64,000 nt of DNA, taken from Microglena sp. YARC. Its lineage: Eukaryota; Chlorophyta; Chlorophyceae; Chlamydomonadales; Chlamydomonadaceae. The stretch is taken from NCBI GenBank assembly GCA_022414725.1, contig CM039463.1, forward strand, positions 37,904,816-37,968,815, written 5' to 3'. The translations under genes were made by a program, and so were the position numbers. The notes beneath the pieces are model-generated. The model worked only from the letters and a program-made list of their open reading frames with translations, had not been told where the DNA came from and did not search any database. Shown here piece after piece: positions 56,161-64,000 of the stretch (within the stretch, counting starts at the first letter, position 1; the number at the start of each line of letters is the position of its first letter).

Positions 56161-56398
56161 AGTTCCAGAAAACAATCCGGACCAAAAGCTAAATCGAGGC
56201 AAATGCGCGCCCCCCCCCCCCCCTGCTTTTGCTTTTGGTCGATTTAGCTTTAGCTTTTGGTCCGATTTTGGTCCTGACCAAAATCGATTTTGGTCAATGT
56301 TGTAGTGTGACCACTAAGATTTTGGAGTTAAATCGACAAAAATCGACAAAAATCGGCCGGACCAAAAGCAGTGTGACCTACCCCTTAGGGAGCCGACC

Positions 56399-56510
56399 AA
56401 CAACGACCAGCAACGCTCAGGCCTCAGGGTGACCGTAGGGGGAAATCGAACCCCCGACCCCGCTTCGTGTCAGCGATTTGGTGTACCAGTAGACCAATCA
56501 TATCACTGAA
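56399..56510 (-). mobile_element. SINE fragment, tRNA-like head plus start of body
   Basis: The minus strand reads TTCAGTGATATGATTGGTCT, an A-box TGGTCTACTGG, CACGAAGCGGGGTCGGGGGT, a B-box GGTTCGATTTCC and TACGGTCACC, then GCGTTGCTGGTCGTTGT before being cut at 56399. The head has a better anticodon-arm-like stem (CGCT/AGCG) than the copy at 9637. It ends within a few bases of the TIR element terminus. Confidence 0.8.
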
Positions 56511-56689
56511 ACGGGCTATTCGGCGGGGTTACAATATGGCGCACACAATGACGTCCTTGCCTCCTCGGATTTGTAGTGCACGGATAGGGTGAGTGTATAC
56601 TTAATGCGCGAGGTCCAAAGTGGTACCAATGGTCAGCCCTTGCCAAGGCCTACTCATGAGTGGTCTCAGAATTTGATTTGGAGTGGGCT

Positions 56690-56701
56690 GTGTGTGTGTG
56701 T

Positions 56702-56732
<31 letters not shown>

Positions 56733-56736
56733 GGGG
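56690..56736. repeat. (GT)n followed by poly-G
   Basis: A GTGTGTGTGTGT run followed by about 20 G, the same arrangement as the GT-then-G tracts in the LINE array at 669-708. Confidence 0.85.
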
Positions 56737-56739
56737 AGG

Positions 56740-57068
56740 GGTATATACTTATTGCACGAAGTCTAAAGTGGAGTCAATAGACTGCGCTTACTAATGCCTA
56801 CTCATGGGTGGCCTCGGAATTTCATTTGGAGACCTGAGTAAAAAGTTTGCAAAAAAACAAATGAGGCAGCCCCCCCCCCCCCGTTATGATACGATATATA
56901 GCTGTATCATACATGACTGCCTAGACCGCCCGGCCGGCCAGGATGGCTTCCTGCCAGGTCCTGGGGCCGGGGCGCCCGCCCGGCATTGCCGGAGTGCAGA
57001 ACCTGCAGTACACGTAGGAGACTACTTGCCTTGTCTCCTACCACTTGTAATCTATCTTAATTCCAAAT

Positions 57069-57119
<51 letters not shown>

Positions 57120-57800
57120 TGTTCTCAGAAAAAAAAGTCTTAAACAAATCGCAAATATCCATATCATATACTTCCAATACTCGGAATTCATTGATCGGTT
57201 TGAATCAACTTTTGGGACATGATGATGCCTCCTGGTGGAGGTACAGATTTTTAAAGAGACCTGTCTGTCGTATTCTAGTGATTTACCCAGATGCGGTTTT
57301 CCGTTGGAATAATGCAACTTTAGGAGAGCAACGTGAAACACTGGATAATGTTTACCGCCCCTCCATGGGTAGCGACTTCAGTACATTAGACGTACCTAGC
57401 AAATCGGAACAGCAAATCGGGCGAGCAAAACGGTGAGCACGACGGATGCGCTGCAGGCCCTCAAAGTTCGGCCTGCAAAAGTGCATTTGTCCCACACCAG
57501 CTGACGTTAGGATACGGCAGACAGCTCCCTCAACTAGCAAAGGCAGTCACCTTGTCTCCGGAGCAGATTTCATACAAGTTGAATTTGCAGTCACGTCACC
57601 TCATCTTACAGGCCTATGCGGTAAACAAGGTGGGGGGAAAGCTAGGGCGTGTTTCCTTAGAACCGAACAGTTGAGATCTGTGAACAACCTATGTTGTCAG
57701 CATCTGCCAACTAGTCTGGGTAAAAATACATGCACTTGGAGTGTGTGCTTTGGGGGTTGTCAGAAGTATGTAGATGGATGCGGAGGTAAAAATCCTTTGT
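56740..57800. other. Unique sequence with no recognised gene
   Basis: Contains the poly-C run. Frames at 57119-57436 (plus) and 57446-57862 (plus) have mixed composition without known motifs. The latter includes a Cys/Gly-rich CTWSVCFGGCQKYVDGCGG stretch that I cannot assign. Confidence 0.35.
57071..57112. repeat. Poly-C tract (~42 bases)
   Basis: The longest pure C run in the window. It is flanked by CCAAATA and TAAAAG. Confidence 0.95.
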
Positions 57801-57807
57801 TTAATTA

Positions 57808-58302
57808 CCCCCTACGCGCCTTCAGTATTGGCAAGATTAAGTATTGGAACATGCATTGTTAGTTTGTTACCCCTAAAAGTGGGTGTTAGAAAAGCATGGC
57901 AAAAATAATTTGGCAAAGGGGTCTATGGCTTTGTTTTTGTGTCTGACTCAAGTTCAGACCTGAAATCCAGTTGGCAAAGGGTCTTTTTGCTTACATGTTA
58001 TTGTTACATTTCCGTGTTACATGTTCACCAAGTAGTTTGACCAAGCTTGCTGAAAATAAAACCATGAAGCAATTCAAATCAGGAACATTTACCTTGCTAG
58101 GGTTTAGTAGCCTGACCGGTACATAGCTCAAGCCAGCCAAATTGCTGGCTGGAGCCATGTAACCAAGTTCAATTGCTGGCTGGAGCCATGCAACCAAGTA
58201 CATGTTCACAAAGTAGTATGCCCAAGCTTGCTGAAAATAAACCATGCAGCAATTCAAATCAGGAACATTTAACTTGCTAGGGCTTAGTAGATAGATCGGT
58301 AC
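57808..58302 (-). mobile_element. MITE-like element, family 1, partial inverted copy
   Basis: CCTACGCGCCTTCAGTATTG at its left is the family terminus reversed. AAAGCATGGCAAAAATAATT, TTGGCAAAGGGGTC and GCTTGCTGAAAATAAAACCA match 5713-6276 reversed. A ~130-bp segment is duplicated (about 58020-58130 and 58200-58295, each with CAATTCAAATCAGGAACATT). The other terminus is lost where it joins the edge of arm B at about 58302. Confidence 0.7.
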
Positions 58303-58499
58303 ATGGTCAGCCACTCTTCATGCAAGGTCTGGCACTCATCATGGACAGCAGCCAATACCCAAAGGCAACACGTGGGATCAGTCTCACCAATGTTGGGGGG
58401 TTCACCTCACCTGTGCTTATTTTCAGTTACTGATGTTCCCGTTTTGAAGGTTGGGCAATTCCCTTTGGCCTATTTGGCTACCCATGGACTGTAAAAACA

Positions 58500-58840
58500 C
58501 ACACACACTGCAAGGAGTTAAAACACGACAATTATATTTTGGACAGGTTCTCGGCACAAAGGGCACGGAGCTCCCTCCAGTATCAACTTGCTGCAGTCTG
58601 TGCACACACACACTTGTGCACCGACTAACAGGACAGGAATGACTGAGATCAACTTGATGTCAAGGCTCACTAGAAGGAGTTATAACACAACAATGATATT
58701 TTCGACAGGTTCTCGGCACTAGGGGCACGGAGCTCCCACCGGTACCAACTTGCTGCAGTCTGTGCACACACACTTGTGCACTGACTGACAGGACAGGAAC
58801 GCAATTGCTGAGACCAACTTGCATCTCAAGGCTCCCTAGC
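58500..58840 (-). pseudogene. Two tandem partial RING exon copies (arm B)
   Basis: The minus strand repeats GTGCACAAGTGTGTGTG, CAGACTGCAGCAAGTTG, GGGAGCTCCGTGCCC at about 58730-58800 and 58555-58625, with a ~165-bp period and no first CxxC, as in arm A. Confidence 0.75.
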
Positions 58841-58845
58841 AGGAG

Positions 58846-59080
58846 TTAGAACACAGCAATGATCCTTTCAACGGGTGCTCGGCACAAAGGGCACGGAGCT
58901 TGCAATGATATCGACCTGCTGCAGTCTGTGCACACGCACTTGTGCATTGAGCCTCCATGCAGGAGGCCTGTGTTGGACGTGGCCTCCAAAACAATCACGC
59001 AAGTATCCTCCTCGGAGGGTGTGGTCACCTCACTTGGCGCGACCTTCAGAGGAGATGGACAAACAGTTGATGTTACTTGT
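58846..59080 (-). pseudogene. MDM2-type RING exon, arm B copy with a lost zinc ligand
   Basis: The minus strand encodes TTPSEEDTCVIVLEATSNTG, LLHGGSMHKCVCTDCSRS, then CPLCRAPVERIIAVF and a stop at 58846. The first CxxC has become C-V-I-V: the second zinc-binding Cys of arm A is Val here. His and the remaining Cys are kept. With one ligand gone the RING is unlikely to fold normally, suggesting relaxed selection, or a base error. Confidence 0.7.
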
Positions 59081-59084
59081 TAAG

Positions 59085-60240
59085 CTCACAAGTATCCGAA
59101 TGAAAAAATCACCATATTTTCCCCGAATGAAATAATAATTGAGGGATTAGCCTGTCGAAAACGTGTGTGTGCGTGTGTCCGTCACAAACTACATTTTCAG
59201 GTTTCACTTCAAATCACGAAAAAACAAAACATTACATACATTTGATTTTAAACTTGTTAAGCCAACAAGTGAGAGAGGTAGCATAACATCATCTGCTTTG
59301 CCGCTCTGTGCACTCATGTCTAGGTGAGTCGAGGGTTCAAGACAAAACAGCACAGAAGATGACAAGAATGAGGATAACCCGAGAGATGACCCGAGAATGG
59401 TCACCTGGCTTGTCTCAACGTCTCCACTCCTTGGCGATGCCTTCAGAGGAAGTGGATAAAACATCTCTTAAGCCAAACATTGTTAAGCCAAAATTCTCAA
59501 TCCAAAAAGTGGGAGAGGGAGCATAACATCATCTGCTTTGCCGCTCTGTGGTGCACTCATGTCTATCACACATTGGTCAATTTATTCCCTTGAAAACAAC
59601 CCTGGATGGACTATGCAATCAAACCAAACCTGGCTACGATGCTTAGGTGCCATGAGTTTGAGGAGAGGTGTGAATTTGTGATTTAGTGAGGCACTGCTGT
59701 TCTAATCCATTTAATTTTCATAGAATGCCCGTCGGTGGCCTCAGGTGTGATCCCTTGTATAATGTGTATGTTACAGTCCAGGGGTTGCTAACTGGGCATA
59801 AGGGACCTCACAACCTCCAGCAATTAAAATCAACTGATCAACTACATTTTGATGCATTAGAGGAGAGCACAGCAACGTGCAATTTACACAGAAACCAGGG
59901 AGCAAACTAAGCAGACTATTAAGTTTGAACTTGACCCCGTATCCAATGCCGCCCCAAGTTTGTACATGGGTCCACGCCACACCAACATCTGTTCATTACT
60001 TCAGGAGATGCCTTGTGAGAACAGGATTCAGGGGGCTCGGCGGCTCAGGGGATTCAGGGGGTTCAGGTGTAGGGTTTAGACACAATATCACAGATTGAAC
60101 CTAGATGCCAAGGGTGGTGAGCTTGCGCTTTGAATCAACCTGTGGAAACAGGGTTGAGGGTGGAGGGTTCAAGGTGAAGACAAAACAGCACATGCTGATG
60201 AGAATGAGGATAACCCGAGAGATGACCCTAGAATACAGAT
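59085..60240. other. Spacer of arm B with no gene
   Basis: Corresponds to 10280-12000 of arm A. A second CCTCTGAAG-type leader resembling the RING exon upstream part occurs near 59440. One minisatellite unit (TGTTACAGTCCAGGGGTTGC) is near 59770. 59320-59400 (ACAAAACAGCAC.., GATGACAAGAATGAGGATAA) is repeated at 60180-60240. Confidence 0.55.
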
Positions 60241-60300
60241 CACCGAAATATCATTTGTACCATAATCACCACCACCACCACCATCACAATCAGAGTGTTT

Positions 60301-60465
60301 GATTCAGAAGGACCACTTCTTTGTCAATAGCATCACCAACACGAGAACTCCCGTCATTGTCGCTCTTGAAAGCACCTTGATGCCATATTTCTCTAAAAGT
60401 GACCTTCTTAGTGGGCAGGTATACGGTGCCAAAGGAGCCCTTGCCCACAATGGTACCACAAACAT
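60301..60465 (-). pseudogene. Protein kinase N-lobe fragment, arm B
   Basis: Minus frames encode GTIVGKGSFGTVYLPTKKVT, then (shifted) LEKYGIKVLSRATMTG, then (shifted again) GDAIDKEVVLLNQ. These are the P-loop, the beta3 lysine (IK) and the alphaC glutamate helix of a protein kinase, in the right order with the right spacing but with two frameshifts. No C-lobe follows. Confidence 0.7.
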
Positions 60466-61551
60466 ATCATTCTCATCCTTATCCGCACCACCACCACCAT
60501 TACTACAAGCAAACACACCTGCTGCTGTTGCTGTTGCTGCTGCTGCTGGCGCCACTGCCGCCGCTGCTGCCGCCGCTGCTGCTTCTGCTGTTGCTGCTGT
60601 GGCTGCTGCTGCTGCAAAGAACCCGGGCAGCTGCTGTGAAGAAACATGGAGTTCTTCGGATCCAAGAGACGCGGTAAGCAGGTCTTGCAGTGCTTGATCC
60701 TAAAGTCCTCCCCAAACTTGACCAGTTCCTCCGGCTTAATGTGCCATCCCCCGTCCCCTTTCTTCGAGCAGCCACTGCCACCACACTTGAAGGTCTTAGC
60801 AGACCAACTGCCTCGTGCAGGATTAGCCAGGTCGCACCCGAGCTTGCTGCAGCATTTGCACATCCAGACAGAGCACCACTCGCATACGTAGCCTCCTTTG
60901 CCATCACTGTGCATGTGCTGGGGAGCGCTGCCTTGGCTGAGGTAGCCCGGCATCCGTTGGTGAGACTCCCCACAGCAGCTGCATTCCTCTGTCGTCAGCT
61001 GCTGCGACCAGCCCCAGTCCTGTGTTGACAGACCCAGCAAGCTTCCATTGGGAACCGCCTCGAGGCGGTGACTGGTTGAAAAGGGGCAGCATATCTTGTT
61101 GGGTTGGGTTGCCTGGCATTCCGCGCAGAAGGTGACCCACTTCGATCCATCCTTCTCGATGTCAGGTGTGAGCTCATGCTCCGTACAGCAGGTCCGGCAG
61201 GCCCACAAGTTGTCGCTGAAGATATACTTCGAACAGCAGTCACAGATGGAGGAGCACAAGATCGTGCGCATTGCAACCGTCTCTTTGAAATCAAGTTGTC
61301 CATTATCATCGGTGTCCAGAAAGTGGAAAAGATCAATCACTCCTTCAGGGCTATGCTTAAAAGTTCTGTTGCTGAATAGGGCCGTCAGCTCCTGGACTGA
61401 CAGAGTGCCATTTCCATCGCTATCTATTCTAGAGAAAGCCTGCTTCCACCATTCACGTTCTCCTTCTCCTATCTTGGAAAATTGCTCCCAGGCGATGGCC
61501 TTCAAGGTGCTTGCTGCCAAGGCCCGCTGCGAGCTCCGGCTCAATTTACAC
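60408..61551 (-). CDS. EF-hand / double Cys-rich / polyQ exon, arm B (longest intact frame in the window)
   Basis: The frame is open from 61655 to 60408. By analogy with arm A the exon begins after CCCCATAG at 61551 with the same phase (gTGT AAA TTG AGC). Numbering from 61655: EF-hand loops at 78-89 (DSDGNGTLSVQE) and 114-125 (DTDDNGQLDFKE), both canonical; first Cys-rich block at 138-190 (CDCC, ACRTCC, FCAEC, ICC); second Cys-rich block at 225-326 (CSCC, VCEWC, CKCC, KCGGSGC, HCKTC); then polyQ from about 348. After polyQ the frame runs on through kinase-fragment DNA in the wrong frame, so the true 3' boundary is probably near the polyQ end (about 60533). The many CxxC pairs suggest treble-clef or PHD-like zinc binding, unassigned. 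No C2 exon is found upstream within the window. Confidence 0.7.
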
Positions 61552-61689
61552 CTATGGGGTGCATAGTGTTCTTGGTAAGGCTCATGATGGGGCTCATGGT
61601 GGGGTTCATGGTATGTGGTGTGCATCATGTGGCGGGTAGTAGGAGGATCTCCCACTCGGATGCTGCGTCTTGTTACTTGACCTCCTGAT

Positions 61690-61760
61690 GTTTTAGTCTA
61701 GGGGTAGGCAAAATAGGCTGAAGGGACTTGCCTGACCGTGACAGGAGGGGCTAGAACAGA
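61690..61760 (+). repeat. Dispersed repeat (GTCTAGGGGTAGGCAAAATA), edge of arm B
   Basis: Followed by GGCTGAAGGGACTTGCCTGA, as in the copies at 12605, 20785 and 55753. Arm B homology with arm A ends here. The same word reversed (CTACCCCTAGACTGTAACAT) is at 8790 in arm A. Confidence 0.6.
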
Positions 61761-62029
61761 AAATCACTGATGAACTGAACCCCAACTGATCGCAAACCCA
61801 AATGCCACCATATGCCACATAAATCATGGAAGTGTGGCATCCCATGATGATAGATTGGCATGATGGTTTCACCCAGATGATAGTATGGTCATGATGGCTG
61901 ATACATCATGGAACATCATGGAAATCAAACTGAATCCTCGGTTCCGCTGGTTTGCGTCGGGAGACTCACCTTCTGGGGTGAAAGACCTGTCATACCTAAC
62001 AAACAAAAAATGGAAATTACTGCTTTGCT

Positions 62030-62117
62030 TTATCCCACTCCAAGTGAGGTACCCGAGGACACCTGAGGTACACATGACCCGCTTTATCCCACTCCAAGTG
62101 AGGTACCCGAGGACACT
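62030..62117 (+). repeat. Two-copy direct repeat (~55 bp)
   Basis: TTTATCCCACTCCAAGTGAG, GTACCCGAGGACAC occurs at about 62030-62062 and again at 62084-62117. Confidence 0.85.
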
Positions 62118-62119
62118 AT

Positions 62120-63590
62120 CAGCATGTATAGCGGTGCTCTCACGCGTTTTATGACTTGGTGACTACTTATGTACTCCCTTAGAACTATCGGCTCTCCTGA
62201 GCCAGCTTCCCGTGGGACTGAGTCATCTTGAGATGACTCAGTGACAGCTTCCTGTCACCTACGTTCTGATCTCCTGTCTCCTACGGTCTGATCTGTACCC
62301 TGTTAGGTTCCTGTCTACCGTCTCCTTTCACCACAGGTGCCCCTTTATGGGTCTCCTGTGTCTGTAACGTTATCCTTGTCTCCGTGTATAGATTGGTGCG
62401 TCTGTTCCGCTGCTTTAATCTACTGTCCACTCTACCGGAGTGATTTCAAGCTGATAGGTTACTGGGCTCCTCATCACTACCACTGCTTAGATAATGCAAC
62501 TTCCGCGAGGGCCTCCTGCCGGCCTTGTGAAACTTACCAAACTAAATGGTGTTTCATGGGCTCGTGGGATCCGCAGTGTCATTGTGAGCAATGGATGCGA
62601 CCGAATCCTCCGACGGGGGTGCAGGTTCCTCTAGATTGGCTAGACGACTGCGCGCCAGCGGCCTCTGCTGCCGGAGAAAAGGATCCTTCCGCCATCGTGG
62701 AAGTAACCCCCCCGGTCATTCCTCCATCTTCTCTTCCTTTTCCTCCCTGCCGTCTGTCGCCTCCTCCCGTCTGTCGTAGATGACTGTGACGTGCAGACTC
62801 AAGTCGGCGACTAGCCTGGACATCGGTGGAGATACCCCGTCTTCATCTGCTCGCGTCCTGACGTCGCTAACCTTTCTCCGGTGTTTGAGGCTCTGCCTGC
62901 ATACCGGAGTTTGCCAAGCCGACCAAGCTCCCTGCTGATGTCTACGTCGTCTGTGCCCCCCCTTTGCTCTGCCCAGCCGACTGTTGGCTACTGGCATGAG
63001 CTTGCGCTCTAGTGGCTCTGTGCTACCTTCTGGAGAATTTTTTCAATCAAGCTGGCGGATCGCCGGCACTGCCGTAGGGTTCGCCAGGGGAGGACGACCT
63101 ACGCCTGGAGATTCTGGAGGTGGTAGGAAGCAGGGGGGTATGGTCAGCACCACTCGGGTGCTGCTCCCTCTACCCCCCAACCGGGTGAGTCGAGCGATAG
63201 AGGGGGGGACTTGGGATTGACTGATAATCGACGGCGGGATATTAGGACCTTTACATGCCTCGGCTCTGCTCTTCGCATCCTAGCGATAAATTTTCGAATT
63301 CTGCCCTTGCGATTTGCGATTTTCTGCCATTGGTGCGATCTTCTGCCTTCTCGCCTTCGCCCTAACGCTTCCCCACCTTCTGTGATCCCAGGTCTCGCAG
63401 CGCCGGACTTCGCCCATGCTACAGGCCGAAGTGGACGCCGTCCTGGCCCTACACCAGCGGCCGTGGAGGATCTTTGGCATGATATCTTGGTGGATATTTT
63501 TCTCTCTTAGGCTCCTTGTGACCCCTGGGTGCGTTCCGTGGTTCGACACAGGTTGCTAACTTTGTTTTCCTGTGCCCTGGTTCCCCCTTA
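62120..63590. other. Region upstream of a copia fragment; no gene recognised
   Basis: Overlapping frames, including one with CRPCETYQTKWCFMGSWDPQ then CHCEQWMRP (plus, about 62515-62600), show Cys clusters but no family I recognise. It could be decayed retroelement leader and gag, given the integrase that follows. Confidence 0.35.
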
Positions 63591-63598
63591 GGTGTATG

Positions 63599-64000
63599 CC
63601 TTAGCTACGTGAGTTTGGGTTTCAAGTGTTTGAGTTCTGATAGGGCTAAGGATTTTTTAGTTAAGTGGTATAGAGGCGTGGTTAGAATCGGTTGGGCTGT
63701 GCATGCATTATTGATGGTATACATTGCTCAGCAGAGTGCGAGTGTGTTATCTACGTAACCGGCTGCCCGATCAGGGTGACAAGACTCTATACGAGTTGTT
63801 CTTTGGGGTTCTACCTGATGTATCGTTATTGCGCGTGTTCGGGTGCCCATGCTATGTTACCTTAGTGAATGGGAAGAAGCGCAATAAGCTTGACGAAAGG
63901 GCGTTATCTGGTAGACTGGTTGGGTATTCTCTGGTGAGTAAGGGTTATTTTGTTTGGGTTCCGAAGTTGCGCCAGGTGGTAGAGAGTCGTGATGTGCTCT
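63599..64000 (+). pseudogene. Ty1/copia integrase fragment, truncated by the window edge
   Basis: From about 63606 the plus strand reads VSLGFKCLSSDRAKDFLVKW, matching the second catalytic Asp region of copia integrases. After a gap in homology and frame breaks, a clean frame from about 63750 gives YLRNRLPDQGDKTLYELFFG, LLRVFGCPCYVTLV, KRNKLDERALSGRLVGYS and GYFVWVPKLRQVVESRDV, the conserved integrase C-terminal (GKGY-like) module preceding reverse transcriptase. The segment with the catalytic Glu seems deleted or scrambled (63690-63745), so this copy is probably inactive. Confidence 0.85.

Larger units (their letters stand above)
54561..56390. mobile_element. TIR-bounded DNA element (~1.83 kb) with internal ORF
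   Basis: The left end CCCTTAAGCGTAGGTCACAC then TGCTCTTGCTTTTGGTC, and the right end reversed CCCTAAGGGGTAGGTCACAC then TGCTTTTGGTCC, form terminal inverted repeats. Both subterminal zones (54585-54720 and 56175-56370) are packed with ACCAAAAGC and AATCGA words in both orientations. Between them lie a 166-codon minus ORF and a copy of the CAGTCCAGGGGTAAGCC dispersed repeat. The right terminus abuts a truncated SINE. Alternatively the two termini are separate MITEs of one family, since each end can itself fold back. No transposase was recognised. Confidence 0.5.
58303..61660 (-). repeat. Arm B, part 2: inverted copy of EF-hand, kinase and RING segments
   Basis: Colinear with 8845-12800 of arm A in reverse, including the spacer blocks. 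Differences from arm A: no SINE, one minisatellite unit instead of about eight, a short GGT tract instead of 200 bases, and a complete second Cys-rich domain. Confidence 0.85.

Overview
The window is nuclear DNA from a repeat-rich eukaryote. It has spliced coding exons with GT..AG boundaries, LINE and Ty1/copia remnants, a tRNA-derived SINE, several MITE families, long minisatellite arrays, homopolymer G/C runs and a 1000-N scaffold gap (42093-43092). Nothing looks bacterial: there are no operons and no Shine-Dalgarno-led genes. The gene content (a C2/EF-hand protein, a kinase N-lobe, an MDM2-type RING, an LSM1-like Sm exon) would fit a green alga, a streptophyte alga or another protist, but I cannot name the species. 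Frameshifts are frequent even where the family is clear, so both pseudogenisation and assembly indels are in play.

Layout. 1-5.65 kb is a tandem array of a roughly 1.25-1.34 kb unit carrying the 3' end of a LINE reverse transcriptase (minus strand) between TC microsatellites and poly-G. 5.7-12.8 kb (arm A, plus strand) holds a spliced gene (C2 domain, two EF-hands, Cys-rich region, polyQ), then a protein-kinase glycine-loop fragment and an MDM2-like RING exon. 52.5-53.4 kb and 58.3-61.7 kb (arm B, minus strand) hold diverged inverted copies of the same modules. Comparing the arms shows a SINE insertion, minisatellite and microsatellite expansions, and loss of a second Cys-rich domain in arm A. 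12.9-22 kb is a mosaic of MITEs, a 1.4 kb long-TIR foldback element and small unrecognised ORFs. 22.4-26.4 kb carries a foldback MITE family. 25.2-36.3 kb is mainly successive minisatellite arrays, into which three copies of a hAT-like 8-bp-TSD element have inserted. 37.1 kb has an LSM1-like exon. 38-41 kb is a degenerate Ty1/copia gag-protease region behind a hairpin-rich LTR candidate. 43.4-46.9 kb is a GCGTACG-containing satellite with a ~210-bp higher-order period and an orientation switch. 47-51 kb holds unrecognised, decayed, exon-like sequence. 54.6-56.4 kb is a TIR-bounded element with an internal ORF. The window ends inside a Ty1/copia integrase.

How the parts relate. The C2/EF-hand/kinase/RING modules look like a Ca2+-responsive signalling or ubiquitin-ligase gene family, present here in at least two, probably three, decaying copies. 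Only C2-EF-hand-polyQ is supported as one continuous frame (346 aa, arm A). Whether kinase and RING belong to the same ancestral protein is inferred from their conserved order in both arms.
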